NCBI GenBank assembly: GCA_024336345.1
Contig: JANFOG010000002.1
Span: 2,170,001 to 2,234,000, forward strand
Source of the DNA: Mariannaea sp. PMI_226
Taxonomy: Eukaryota > Ascomycota > Sordariomycetes > Hypocreales > Nectriaceae
Reading direction: 5' to 3'
Length of the DNA stretch: 64,000 nt
Below are positions 36,115 through 48,786 of the stretch, piece by piece. The position numbers and the translations under genes are program-made. Below the pieces are notes generated by a model that saw nothing but the letters and a program-made list of their open reading frames with translations, was not told where the DNA came from and did not search any database. The first letter of the stretch is position 1. Every line of letters begins with the position of its first letter.

Positions 36115-38894
36115 ACGGCACCACAATAAATGAAAAAGAAAAAGAAAGAAAGAAGAAAAACAAACAAAATACCGCAGCTCCAAGAGGACGAATCGTCATT
36201 CCAGTCGGCGTATCATTGAGTGATGGGTAGACACGTACTATATCATGGACAAGCTATTGGATTCAGGTGATGGTGGTGAAGCCATGTTACAGATTACAGA
36301 CTAAAGACCAAAAGACTAATTACAAGGGCACTGGGTTCCAACGTCCGCCCGTCCGTCCGTCCGTCTCGCGGGAAATGGTGTTTATTTTTGCATGACCGTT
36401 TGTAATGACCAAACCGACGCGACGGGCGCTAACTTAGCGTTGCCGAATCTGACTCCAAGGAAGTTGGCGTCTCTTGGACCGACTACCCTGTGGCGTAGGA
36501 ACCATACGAAGGATACCTTGATAATAATGTCCTTGTCCTGTTCGATTAGAAAGGTATGCCTAGAATAGGCGAAATTCACCCACCTGTGCACCTGTGGGAA
36601 AATAATTTGGCCCTGATACGATGACGTACCAAATATGTACCGAGATCAGAGTAGGATGGACAGGACTTCCACCAACTATGTCTCTAGCTATGTCTCCAGA
36701 AGAGGTCGGGAATCAGCATGACGAGCTCCAACCAAGGATTTGTATGTGCTTCTTCAGAATGGGGATCTGCTCAACCATAAAACGAAACTAGTCTTACGAG
36801 CGTTTTGCACCGTTGCGATGGTGGCCCGCAGGAAAATCCTTCTCCTCCAGAGGCACCAACAACGATCACCATTTGGCCATTGCGCAGCGGGGAACACGAC
36901 CGCCTTTTCAACTGCCGTCAAAGAACGCCCTTCCCGCCTCTCCTCTCCCGACTTTTTTTTCTCTCATCAGCCAGTGGACTATGTAGAACGTACGGAGTAG
37001 GTCCCAGGGGCCATAACGGGGCAGAGTTGAGTTGGAGCGGTTTTTCATGCCACTCCCCACCGAGCCAACATGGTCATTGTGAAGCCGTGGTCAAGATACT
37101 GTACTATGGTACGAACTTGTCAAGTTATCGTGTTGTGTTAGTCGAGTGTCTAGTGCGAAGACCCCTCGCTTGGTCTCGCCTCGCCGCCTCATTCTCTCAT
37201 CAGCAGCCCTCTCTTTTCTCTTATCCCCCCCTCTTCTTTCTAGCTCTTCATGTTCTCTCATCCAACCCCCACTCTTGCTGCAGAAGCAGTCGCCTGTTTT
37301 ATCTTCTCTTCAGAGGGAGAAAAAAAAGCCCCCCCTCCCCCCATCTTCATGCAACGCCTTTGTTCCCCACTACCAGGAAGAGGCGGTTAGAAAAACTAGG
37401 AGAAAAAAGAAAAAAACCGACCCGTAGGATTGGAAGACGCCAGTCCCCCAGCACCGGGTTTCTTTCGTGTGGGCCCCTTTTTACCATGTTTAGCCAGTTA
37501 TACAAGGAATATGCCATCTCGGGGTCATGGGTTTGTGAATCCGAAAGCCTTATGTCGCCCCGCTACCCAGTCTCACGCAGGGGCTGGGTCTGCTTCTGGT
37601 CAGTTCGGAGGAGCGTTGACCTGGCTCTTTTTTTTTTTTTTTTTTGCTTTGCGCAAAAGTCGAGGAATAAATAAAGAGACAGGAAAAAGTAATAAAAATA
37701 CCGTCTTCCTCATGGAAACTTTCTTCTTCGCTCTTCTAGGCCCTGGTTTATGCCGAGTCGTGAGCCGAAGACCCGTTTGGACGACGAGCAATAACTAGTG
37801 GGCGCCCCTCCTCCTCGTGATAGATCAAAACCTCGACTTATTTGTCCAGCATTGGCCTGTATAGGGGAGTGAGAAGAAGAGTCTCACGAGGCACGTTTAC
37901 ATAGACTAAGGGTCTATCTGCATGTACGAGCTGTATCAAACCCCTTTTTCTTACTTTTGACAGCTGTGCTCCCCCTCCCCTCCCAAGTTGTCCGCTATCA
38001 CTACCACTTACACCAACCAACACCTCGTTCAGTCCTGGGTACTTCAAGGCACTAGTGTATAATTATTCTGCTATCTTTTATCCTCACATCTCGAACGAGG
38101 TCTGCCTCTTCCCCTCACAGCACCGCCATTCCCGAAAGCTCAGGGGCAGTGACCATCAGGCGATTATATGCCCAGCTTTCCCCGCGTCCGGATACGGAAC
38201 CCTGGCTTCTCAGATCAGATCTTTTCCGACTCTATCGCAACGGCGGGACTTGGCCACAGTTCTCATACTATATCACCTCTTTTATCCCTTTTGTCCATTG
38301 ATGTATCAGGATACATTCTGCTATCTCTCTCTCATACTATCCCTTCCTTTCACCCAGTCTCAACCCAATCAGACCTTCTCTCTCTGTTATCATTCTACCC
38401 GGTGCAACATATAGCATCCCTACGTTACTGGCCCCTTTATTGAACAATTCGTCTCACCAGAATCGGCAATAAGGGCCCAGAGTCATTCACGCACCACTCA
38501 GCCCTTGTCTTATCTTGTCGTCTCACGGGCTCACCCCAAGGCCAAGCCAAGTCTCTAGACACCCCCCTCCCCCCAAGTCGGCATATATTAGAGACATGCG
38601 TTGCCGGAGATAATCCTTCTGTCACACGGTTTCCCATATCGATGCATTGAGCTGTTGTACACGAAGTAAAGGCTTTTATATGTATCGAGCTAATACATCG
38701 GCTACACACGCATATCTTTCTACTGCTGTTACCTGTTCACGTCTGCACTAGACATCCTTGATATCACCCGATCATACGAGACTGAAAAGGCTGTTTTTTT
38801 TTTGGAGTCAGAGCAATATCTCCGAAGCATCGAGCCTTCTCATTTCTTTTTCTAGGAGAAGGCAAGAAGATAAGAAATATTCGAGCTGTTGATT
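36115..38894. other. Long intergenic/leader region, pyrimidine-rich
   Basis: About 2.8 kb between HTS1 and the TPR-like gene. A 289-codon frame at 36805-37674 is present but low-complexity (Ser/Pro/Arg and a poly-Phe run from the T tract at 37628-37645) with no family resemblance, so it is not called. CGTC repeats lie near 36345-36365. The CT-rich part from 37140 may be a long 5' leader. Confidence 0.45.
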
Positions 38895-40076
38895 ATGGCA
38901 ACAATGCAGACCACTGTACCACTGAGGGCGGACTTGTCACCACAGTCTTCTACTCTCTCGCAGTCCCACAAATTGGACATCTCAACATCCAAGAGTTCGC
39001 GGCGACTCCCCTTCCACATCCCTTCCTCCCTCCCAATTCTGCCATTCACAGCCAATGAATGGTCGAAAGCCATCGCAGACGTGAAGAAAGACTATGTCAG
39101 CCGCCGATATGGCCCCTGCGTGGCTCGCTGTAACGACATCTTACAAAACCTCCGCGACAAGGTTAGTTGCCTGCTGCTGCTGCTGCTGCTGCTCCGTCCC
39201 ATCTCATCATCAACCTACCACAGCGATGATGGGCTTAGAAACCAAAATCTAACATTTGCGTTCCAGACTGTCGTTGAGCCGATATACCTCATTTACATCC
39301 ACTTCTATGCGGCCAGCTCTCAAGAGTCCATGGCTCGAACCTTCTACCACGCCTCATCCCAGCGCCGTAACCTCTTCTATCAAGCAAAGGAGCATTATGA
39401 GAAGGCGTCCCAGCTTATTACTGCTGCGACTAATGCTCTCCATAGCGATAAGACTTTCAATCTAGGGTCTGTTTGCGGCGACTCGCCATCCAGTGCTCGG
39501 ACGTCAGGCATGTGGACTCCATCGACAGTATCCGAGACCAGCTCTCGCTCAACATCTATTTCATCCATAGACGAGGCACACTCTCCAACGAAGAGACAGA
39601 GGCGTCGCCCAGGTCACCAAACTGACAGTTCTATCGAGCCCCAAAGTATTGTGCGCCCAGACTCGCCCACTCTTGGCCTGTCGCCCTTGGCAGATACTTC
39701 ATTCCAAGATCTGCTCGACGCCATGCCGTCTCCCCCGCCGCACCGACCTAGTTCAAGGGCCTGCATCGAGCCAGCTACGCCATCCGATACTGGTTCAGTG
39801 ACTTCCTTGCACTCTTCCCATCGGCTCTCTGTTCTCTTGGCTGATCTGCGGAGTCAAGTTACGCGGCACTTGTCCTTCATTGAAAGCGAACTGACAACAG
39901 CCCGGCAACCTCTTCCAGTCACCACCAATCTCGGGCTTGGTGACAAGAAACAGCGGTCTATGGATCTCCGTGCTCGAATTGAGAGACTTCGTGCTGGAGG
40001 GTGGCAGCGCCGACGATTTGATGCATCAAGATACGAAGAGTTGCGGGAGAACGCTATGGCGGACATCATTTCATGA
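38895..40076 (+). CDS. Unrecognised fungal protein, helical TPR-like N-terminus
   Basis: Exons 38895-39161 and 39267-40076 give 358 residues. I recognise no named family. Residues 50-150 are helical and TPR-like in flavour (IADVKKDYVSRRYGPCVARC and FYQAKEHYEKASQLI), suggesting a scaffold for protein binding. The rest is Ser/Pro-rich and probably disordered, with basic KRQRRR and a C-terminal RARIERLRAGGWQRRRF that is conserved-looking. The 105-bp intron (39162-39266, GTTAGT..CCAG) is a multiple of three and free of stops; retaining it would add 35 residues including eight leucines from a CTG repeat. Splicing is preferred because helix continuity (NLRDK to TVVEP) is better without it. Confidence 0.7.
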   Translation: MATMQTTVPLRADLSPQSSTLSQSHKLDISTSKSSRRLPFHIPSSLPILPFTANEWSKAIADVKKDYVSRRYGPCVARCNDILQNLRDKVSCLLLLLLLLRPISSSTYHSDDGLRNQNLTFAFQTVVEPIYLIYIHFYAASSQESMARTFYHASSQRRNLFYQAKEHYEKASQLITAATNALHSDKTFNLGSVCGDSPSSARTSGMWTPSTVSETSSRSTSISSIDEAHSPTKRQRRRPGHQTDSSIEPQSIVRPDSPTLGLSPLADTSFQDLLDAMPSPPPHRPSSRACIEPATPSDTGSVTSLHSSHRLSVLLADLRSQVTRHLSFIESELTTARQPLPVTTNLGLGDKKQRSMDLRARIERLRAGGWQRRRFDASRYEELRENAMADIIS

Positions 40077-40779
40077 GATACGTGTATTTCCATTTGAGGA
40101 GGGGAGTGGGAAAGAAGAGACGATTTCTTTCTACTCCGTCACTATCTTTACTTCTCTATCCAACCTACAGTGGGTGAAGAAGTGGTAGGTTGGAGCGAAT
40201 ATTGTTGTTTTGAAGAGGGCTGGCTTCACGCGATACGAATGTAACGACGATGGCGTAACGGATCTATTTTAAAAGGAACTATTTTTCTGCATGACAACCT
40301 TTAGGTTACTAGGCTCTGAAAGAGGCTATTTGACGACGAGGGTATTAATCTAACGCAACAATACTGATGCAACTATGACAATCAGATGAAACCGAAATAA
40401 ATACTCATTTAAGTAAATAAGATTGCACGGCTTCAATGAATGCAGTGTCAACTCATGATCCTAAAGATAAAAATCGCTTTGGAATCGAAAACAAAAAAAA
40501 AAAAGAACAAAGTCTTCTCAGAAGCTTATCAACCAACCGCTTCATTCAGGTCTCCATGACCTACACAATTCATCATCAATCACGTCCACCTATTCAAGTC
40601 CAACAGATGGACAACACTTGGTTTCTCCTTGCATCTAGGCAAGACCTAGTTATAACGGAAAACGACGAAAAATCAGGTGCTCAGATATAACCCAGCCCCA
40701 ACATGCTCATATAACAGGACTATACATGGCGACATGACTAGCTCATTGTATAGCGACATATCGCCAACGGCACGACTCC
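40077..40779. other. Convergent intergenic spacer
   Basis: About 700 bp between the stops of the TPR-like gene and the kinase. It holds 3' untranslated DNA from both, an A-run at 40492-40505, and no credible gene. Confidence 0.5.
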
Positions 40780-42176
40780 TTATCCCTGGAAGCTGCGGCG
40801 TTTGGCATCCTTCTCGAATTCTTGCGTGACCCGCAGGACCTCCTTTTCTTCCTTGTCGTCGGCAATCTTGGCAAGAGCAACCTCGCGGAAGATATCGGAG
40901 AGATCTGAGTCGGTAGGGTTGTCTTCCTGCTCGCGCAGCCTCTGGATACGCCGGGCGAGCTTGATCTTCGCGAAAGCGCGTCGGAGCCTGCTCCTGGCGC
41001 GAGAGGCCCTGATCTCGGGCACCAAGTTGTGATCGGTGGCGTTCTTGCCGGTGAGCCAGACATGGCCCAATGCTTGCTATGTAGTGTGTCAGCTGTCAAG
41101 GTGACAATCAAGAGATTAAGGGCTATATTATACCTCGCTCGTGAAGCGTTGGTCAGGGTTAGGATTGATCAGGCACAGGATGAAGTCCTTGGCATCATCA
41201 CTGACGTCCTTCCAGTAACGCTCGTGGAAAACGACTGAAGTCTCGGTACATTCCCTGATGAGGTCCTGCAGGGTCTCGCTTCGAAATGGCGAGTAGCCGC
41301 AGAGGAGGGTGTAAGTGATCACTCCCATGGACCACATATCAACAGGCTTGCCGTGGCCTTCCTTGCGCATGACCTCGGGAGCGGCATATCCAAAAGAACC
41401 AGCCATAGTCTTGAGCGATTCGGTTTTGCCATCGAGCATCTTGGCAATGCCGAAGTCGGCGAGGACAAGGCCTGAATCAAGATCTTTGCTCAGGTACAGC
41501 AGATTTTCAGGCTTCAAATCTGGGAGCGTTGGGTTAGCATCATCAGCCAATCAAAATATAAGTGATTTCGGTAGCGCAATATACCTCTGTGGACGATCTG
41601 GTTGTTATGGAGGAAGTCAACTGCCCCAAGAATTTGCTTGATAGTCTCGGCAGCATCCTTCTCAGTGAATTTTCCCTGCTCGCAGATACGGTCGAAAAGC
41701 TCGCCACCAGTGGCCAGCTGGGTGACAATGTAGAACTTATCCTGGACAGGCGGGTGGTTAATTGAAATCATCTCTGTGGGACTGCGAAAGGGGTGGGGTA
41801 TCAGCTTACTCTGGACTCGAACCAGTCAACAAACTGGACAATTCGCGGGTGCTTCAGCTTCTGGAGCATCTCCAGCTCGTCGTAAACCATCTGCTCGTTT
41901 CCCCTCACGTTGCGTTTCAAGATAATCTTGACAGCAACTTTGCCTGAGGGACTGTCGGCCTCGCGGACAACACCATAGGTTCCGGCACCGAGAGTTCGGC
42001 CAAACTTGTATAGGTTTCTAGAGTTGGGAGAGGCAGAATGTCAGAGATCTAGAATCGATCGAAAAGGGGTGCGAGGAGGCGAGGAGGATGGTCTAGTTCG
42101 CATACTTCTTATCATAACTCTCGGGTTGGCCTTGGAGCCTGTTCAACATGCCGTGGACTAGGGAGTGGGCGGTCAT
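40780..42176 (-). CDS. cmk1: Calcium/calmodulin-dependent protein kinase (CaMKI-like)
   Basis: Exons 42176-42106, 42017-41810, 41741-41585, 41519-41134 and 41076-40780 give 372 residues. The catalytic domain has the Gly loop GAGTYGVV, Lys54 in VAVK, catalytic HRDLKPEN (Asp146), DFG and APE. The activation loop keeps the Thr of [14 protein letters not shown], the usual target of an upstream CaMK kinase. After the kinase lies a basic amphipathic segment ([19 protein letters not shown]), the expected autoinhibitory/calmodulin-binding region. The N-terminus [15 protein letters not shown] is typical of fungal CaMKs, supporting the chosen start. It should relay Ca2+ signals to stress and growth targets in the cytosol. 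An intron splits HRD in the catalytic loop. Confidence 0.94.
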
Positions 42177-45100
42177 GGTCAGCAAGTTGAGTCTAAAGAG
42201 CCAGATACCGATCTGAAAAGAAGCTGCTGAAGGAATGAAAGAAGAGCATGAGGGAATGGGGCGAGATTCGACGATAATGCATTCGACACATCGGTTACGA
42301 TTTGCAAACACGCTCACAATTCCAAAAGCGGGCGGGGAAGTGTGTGTGAGGCTGACGATAGTCCCAACTTACAGCTCATAGTGGGCGACACAACTGGGAT
42401 GGCGGGGTAGTTTTGCGACTATTTGGTGGAGGGACCGACAGCGATCAATGAGTTGAGCAGAGTTGCTCAAGCTTCCAGGGGAGATGCCGAAGCCAGAATC
42501 GATTCGAGGGGATATCGGGAGGATAAGGTCCAGACTCGGATGTCGGGGTCGGTGAGGAAGAGAGAGAGAAGGCCAGCCTAATATCACAGGGGAGGAGGCG
42601 AAGGTTGTAGTGATGAAGGGGTGTGAGAATGAGAAGAGCCCAGAGCCAGAGCTGCTGGTGGTGGTGGGGGGGGAGGAGTGGATGGATGCACGGACACGCT
42701 GGGCTGAGCTGAGGACAGGTGCTTGATGCTGGCGCTGGCGTTGGAAGCTGGTACTGGTACTGGTGCTGGTGCCAGGGAACGGAGCTTGGGAGGGGACTGG
42801 AGACTCTTTTATTAACTTGCGGCAGCTAATGAGGAGCAACAAGCGTCGTATAAGCACCCCCAGCTGGGTACTTAGCTTACAGTAGGAAGCTACAGTAGGT
42901 AGGTTGTCCAACTGCCTGCCTTACCTTATCGTAGGTAGGTAGGTAAATTGCTCCGTAACGGAAGCATGGAGTATGGAGTACAAAATAGGTACCTACCTAC
43001 TGGCGTAGGGTCGAGACCCAGCTGCATAGGTAATGAATCTGTTCAGTCCAATCCCCCGTATGTGGTCCCCGCCAACAGACTTGCGCGCACGCCTCGAGGT
43101 TGCTGGCGGTTCGTGCCTAAATCGGGGCGCCTCATTACATAAACTGCCTTGCTCTCCCTAACTGTATCTTTATCTTGTGCCTAGGCCACTTTGTCGCCAG
43201 GTTCGTGCAAATTTCCAAGCTCAGCTCCTGGTTGTGGTGGTGTTTGTGGCGATGGTGGTTGGGGGCTGCTGGGCCTGTCTGTCTGTCAGCTTTCGCTGCT
43301 CACTCTTCCGCGGATCCAACCCACATGCTACATGGATTGAGTCCCTTGAAAAAAGTAGAGCACACACAATGAAGAGGGAACTTGATCGACTAGCCACATC
43401 AATCCTCATTGGCTGGTAGCGGCCAAAGTCCCGTATGGATTTGCAGTACGAGAGCTCATGGCTGGAGTCCCCTGGACTAATAAGACATGCCTCCTGCGGC
43501 TCCAGCCAATTGCATGCTCCCTCAAAATGACAAACTCCTTACCTCTCTACCTTTACTCCTGTACGCCTAATAAGTCTGCATGTCCTACCAATTACATTGT
43601 TGCAGAGTGAATGGTGTGCACAAGGAACAGAGTTCCGTGTACAGAGTACATCGTCTCACCCCGCCACTCCTCGTATCACCCTCCAGTTTTCGCCATTGTA
43701 GCCCGGTGGCTGAGCGTCCCGCTAAATCACAGCCTCAAGGGCGTTTCGTTTAACCTCCAGTCTCCCAAGTGTAATATTCGTTGAGTTTTTGGCTCTTTGA
43801 TCTTTTGTCTCTCAGCCCTATCAGGCTTGTATCATCGCGTATCCCTTCGTCCTCTTCCTATGTGAGAAAGCAGTTCCAGGTGGAACTCAATGACAGGGGT
43901 GGCAATGGAGGCCTCACAAAGCTCGACAATCCATCTTACTCACCTGAGCTGATTTGAGGTACTTCTTTTGCCTTCAACAATCTATGATTTAGTCTTAGTG
44001 CTCTCCATCAAGAAATTTCGCCAACCCAATTCTTCAAAATGATGTCGCCTAGGGGACCCTCCCCTACCAAACCTCAATGTCCCGCGGTCCTAGGCTGCTT
44101 GTGAGGCTGGCCTTGATTTAGGAGTTGAGAATTCATGCGGCCTGGGTCCTTGGAAAAAGAAATCAATATGAGCCCTGAAAATATCTCGCTCGTGGTCTGC
44201 CACTGTATTCTACATGTCCCCATGTAAACTGAAGTCTTCTATCTGGTAGACTTGGCTGTGTCGCCTTGGAACCCTGCCTGGGCAGTTGACGGGCTGGGCT
44301 CGGCCAATGTGCAACACCTGTTCTCCTGTCGAGGACGCAATCGCTCAGACGGCAGTAATATTTGTTTGAGCAAAACCCTACCCAGGATCTTGCCTCTACT
44401 TGGCCATCAAGGGTCTGACTGCAGCATTGTAGGGTAAGGCCTGATGGTGTATAACTTACTGAAGTATGGGAGAGCGTTGACACGTGCAGTGAAGGAGTAT
44501 AACTCACTTGTGATGTCCTGGAAGGTGTTTTCTCTCATAAATATATCTCCCGATGTAGAGAGCTTCAATTCACTTCTATTGGTGCTATCTACATCCCTCT
44601 TGCAATTGCTGTGGCTGCCTATGCAGGTCCCTAGAAGAACCTTCAAACGGGCTTTACCTCCCTTAGGTAGATGGATAATGTAGATAGCAACACGTGATGA
44701 ACCCGCGACCAATGTGACGAATTCAGGAATTGTATTCACACATAAAGATCTTGTCTAGTTGAGACATCTATTCAGTGTGAAGGTAGTGTGAAGGTGTAAT
44801 TTTCGAAGCAGACAAATATAAAACCCAGGTACTCCTTCGGCGGAGTACAAAGTCGAGGAGGGGTTTCGGCCAATTCTCAAGTTTCGCGGAGCCGCTCGCG
44901 GGTCGGTACAAAGCTGCCAGTGGACAATCCGGCCCCTCTCTCACCACCCGCCCCGGCCCTTTATGCCATCGAGGTCTCAAGCCTAAACCTGCTTCCTCGT
45001 TCAAACTAACTTTCCACCTCAACACTCCGGCTTGCTTCGCATTATTACTGCACCGCGAGCCATAACAGCAGGCAGTATCACGTCACGTCGCGAAACTGCG

Positions 45101-45185
45101 AGGGGTTAAAACCGCAAGGACAAGAAAAAGAGAAGACAAAAAAAAGAGGCCACGGAAGGGCTTCCAGTAGCATCGAGAGGAAACG
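42177..45185. other. Intergenic between kinase and E2 gene
   Basis: About 3 kb. The left 700 bp is probably kinase leader, with GGTGGTGGTG runs near 42655-42675 and GTAGGTAGG words at 42890-43000. Open frames at 44163-44739 minus and 43175-43419 plus are short and unrecognised. Nothing else is visible. Confidence 0.45.
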
Positions 45186-45803
45186 ATGGCGGGGGCAACA
45201 CGGGACAGACGTTTGATCAAGGAGTTAGGCAAGGTATGTCTGCGCCCTTCTGATTTACGACAAGAGTCAACATTTACTGATTTGACGCTACGGGGAATTC
45301 CATCAGATGAAGAAAGAGGGCATGCCTCCGGGCATCGATCTATTAGACCGCGACGACACCGTCGCTGGCGACTGGTTTCTTGACATTCGTGTACTCGACA
45401 ACAACCCGCTCTATCAGGGACACGTGTATCGGCTCAAGTTCCATTTCCCAAAAATGTACCCTATCGGTGCGTCACTCTCGATTTTTTATGATATCCAAGG
45501 CCCTTCAGGCTAATTAATTTGCTTCCCAATCTAGAACCACCCGAGGTCACCTTCGACAAGAAATCCGATCGCCCGATCCCGATGCATCCCCACATCTACT
45601 CCAACGGCATCATCTGTCTCGACTTACTTGGCCAGCAAGGCTGGAGTCCCGTTCAAAGCGTTTCTAGTGTATGCATGAGCATCCAGAGCATGCTGACGAG
45701 CAATGACAAGAACGAGCGGCCCCCCGGTGACGAGGATTTTGTGAAGGGCAACAAGCTTCGACCCCGCGATATTGAGTTTCTCTATCACGACAACACCGTG
45801 TAG
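45186..45803 (+). CDS. UBE2W: Ubiquitin-conjugating enzyme E2, UBE2W type
   Basis: Exons 45186-45233, 45307-45466 and 45535-45803 give 158 residues, a minimal UBC fold. HPHIYSNGIICLDLL places the catalytic Cys at residue 97. Instead of the common HPN motif the protein has HPH, and it ends RPPGDEDFVKG...YHDNTV, matching the UBE2W class (human ends with a YHDDT-type tail). UBE2W conjugates ubiquitin to protein N-termini rather than lysines; that activity is family knowledge, not shown here. FHFPKMYP and EPPEVTF are the usual E2 core strands. The first exon has only 16 codons and the start ATG follows AAACG. Confidence 0.9.
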
Positions 45804-46613
45804 CATGCCTTAGTTCTACGTGTACTGGACCGCCGAACTGATGGCCATGGTCCTTTCTATATAATTTCTCCAGGGTTGGTAGGACTTTCTCGTCCTTTTG
45901 GCGTTGGTAGGTACAGGGCATGGCGGGACATGATTATATACGGATTTTGAGGTTTTATCTGGGCCCAGCCACTTATTAGAGTGTTCATGATGAGCTACGT
46001 TAAAAAAGGAAATCTAGCGAACTTTGCATCATACGTACATTATACATAGAATAGTCTTCGAAGCACCTGCTCAATCCGATATGGGGTAGTTCGAACAGAT
46101 AAATGACCGTGGTCAAGGAACCATTGGAGTTGCTGATTCGTCCGTAGCTGGAGGGAGAACTCACTACTACCTTATCGTACCTACACAGAATAGCTGTAGA
46201 GAATAGATGGTTGTGCGAAGTACTTCTATACATGTATATTATGATAAACTCGATTCAAAGTATGTGCTTGAAATCAAACCTGCCAGAACATCTCATTCAC
46301 TCTGTGCTCACATCATCTGCTCATAAGTAATCAATCTAGGTGCGCAAGAATCCGCCCCCATACCCCACCCGCACTACGTTGATGGCTGATGACGTCGGTT
46401 TAGGCGGCAACGCGCCTCTAGTGGAAGCAGAGCGCGCTACGAGGTCCCTGAGTGGTGCTGACGCCCTTACGCCCGCCAGTCAATGTGCTTGACTGCCCCG
46501 CCAGAGCTTCACCGCCAGCGAACCATCTCACCCAGTCGTTCATCACCTTCCGGCAGCCCTCAATTCCACCTCACAGCCTCTCACTTCTCACCTGTCGCTT
46601 GCGCTGGGCCACC
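45804..46613. other. Intergenic between E2 gene and VPS33
   Basis: About 800 bp containing E2 3' untranslated DNA and the VPS33 promoter and leader. No gene or structured element is visible. Confidence 0.5.
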
Positions 46614-48786
46614 ATGGCTCCTCGCATAGAATTCAGCACCGACCAAATTCGAAATAAGGCACGGAAAGACCTGCTCTACCTGCTTGAGGGTGTACGTAAG
46701 GCTCTCCCTTCCTCGGCCAGCCCCCGCGGAGCTTCCTCAAGACAAGCTGGCTAATCTCTACTCTGTTTTTAGGTCCGCGGCAAGAAGAATGTCGTGCTCG
46801 ATCGGAGCTTGGTAGGCCCGATTGGTAATATCGTCAAGGTTGCCGTACTCCAGGAGTATGGAGTAGACAAGTTCTTTATTCTCGAGAACAATAATGTCGA
46901 CACAAGTCAGCACAATGTTGTCTTCATTGCGCGGGGTGAATGTGGTCGCCATGCCGAAGCTATAGCAGGTGTGCATTCTGTATCAAATGAAAGCTACCTG
47001 CATTCTGACCGGATTCCCAGCCCAGATCAAACGAGTTCGCCGCGAAAGCCAGACACCTCACGACTTTCATATCTTCTGGGTTCCTCGACGAACCCTCGTC
47101 TCCGACCAGCTGTTGGAAGAAGCCGGCGTGCTAGGCGACGTGAATATCTCAGAGCTCCCCTTATCGTTTTTTCCCTTGGAAAAAGATGTCTTATCTCTAG
47201 AGTTAGATGAGTCCTTCCAAGACCTGTACCTCTCAAAAGATGTGACGCCGAACTTCCTCATGGCAAGAGCTTTGATGGAGATTCAACAAAACCATGGCTT
47301 GTTTCCAAAGGTTATCGGAAAAGGTGACAACGCAAAGCGTGTCGCTGACCTTCTCACACGAATGCGACAAGAACTTCTTGCAGGCGAAGATGTTTCCGAA
47401 TCCAATAGGGTTGGGCTCTCACCCAGCACAACAAACGAGAGCGTCATCATCATTGACCGCGATGTTGACTTTGTCACGCCGTTGCTCACTCAGCTTACTT
47501 ATGAAGGCCTAATTGATGAAATTTTTGAGATTCAGAACAATCAGACAAAGGTCGACACCACTATTGTCGGAGCCCCAGCACAATCATCTGCCACGACATC
47601 ACAGAGTCGGAAGCGAACGATTCAATTAGATTCAGCTGACAAACTCTACGACCAGCTCCGAGATGCCAATTTTGCGATAGTCGGCAGTCTGCTCAATAAA
47701 GTTGCCAGACGGCTACAAAAGGTCCAGAGCGATTACGAAAGCCAACACAAGACTAAGACTATCGCGGAACTCAAGGACTTCGTTAGTCAATTGCCTGGTT
47801 ATCAACAAGAACAACAGAGCGCTCGCATTCACACGGGTTTGGCCGAAGAGATAATAAAACATACTCGAACCGATTTGTTCAAAGGCCTGTTGGAAGTGCA
47901 ACAGAATTTGGCAGCTGGAGCCGATCCCGCATCACAGACTGAGGGCATCGAAGAGTTGATCGCCCGAGATGCACCGATTCGAGAAACATTGAGACTTCTT
48001 TGCATTTACTCTTGCGTTTCCGGAGGAATCAAACCAAAGGAATTTGACCAGTTCAGACGATTAATCCTTGAGGGATATGGCTATCAGCACCTGCTGACTC
48101 TGAATAACTTGGAAAAATTACAATTGTTCCTCTCTAGATCCTCGCCTCTGGCCGGAATGATCCCCATGGCTGGCAATGCAGCACCTGGTGGCACTAGAAC
48201 CAACTATACTTACCTACGCAAACAATTGCGCCTAATTGTTGACGAAGTTCAGGAAGACGACCCAAATGACATATCTTATGTGTATAGCGGCTACGCCCCC
48301 TTATCAATTCGCCTAGTCCAGTGTATCCTTCAGAAGCAATACCTGCTCTCAATTACAAAGGGTGGTGGCGCGGGCGCCGCTGGAGCTCAGCCCGGGGCGG
48401 GGACTCAAGGGTGGCATGGGTTTGAAGAGGCTGTGAAGCACGTTCGAGGCCATACTTTCTATGAGCATCAAAAGGGCGAAGACAAGGCTGTAAAGGCCAG
48501 GGCGCTGCTGTCTGGAAATGGCAACAAGCAGACTGTTTTTGTGGTCTTTGTCGGTGGTATCACTTTCACCGAAATTGCGGCTCTTAGGTTCATCGCGAAA
48601 CAAGAAGAAGGTACGTTTTCACAATTTTAGTTCGAAACGCTTGAATCGGTCTAATATGGAGTTTCGCTAGGTCGGAGAAATATCGTCATCTGCACTACAT
48701 CAGTCATCAGTGGGAATCGGATGATGGATGCAGTGATTGAGAAGGATTCGTTCATGAAGGAGACCAAGGCAACGCCTGCAACTTGA
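46614..48786 (+). CDS. VPS33: Vacuolar sorting protein Vps33 (Sec1/Munc18 family)
   Basis: Exons 46614-46691, 46773-46968, 47021-48610 and 48671-48786 join in phase to 659 residues, the usual size for Vps33. Diagnostic segments include KDLLYLLEG, KNVVLDRSLVGPIG, HDFHIFWVPRRT and IIIDRDVDFVTPLLTQLTYE, followed by LRLLCIYSCVSGGI and YLRKQLRLIVDEVQEDDP. These distinguish it from Vps45, Sly1 and Sec1. As the SM subunit of HOPS and CORVET it binds SNAREs to drive endosome and vacuole fusion. The C-terminal exon (RRNIVICTTSVISGNRMMD) matches the family's end. A Gly/Ala-rich loop lies near residue 570. Confidence 0.95.

Noticed and set aside
36805..37674. A 289-codon plus-strand open frame upstream of the TPR-like gene
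   Set aside because: It is Ser/Pro/Arg-rich, ends in a poly-Phe run made by a T tract, and resembles no protein. It fits chance readthrough of CT-rich leader DNA.
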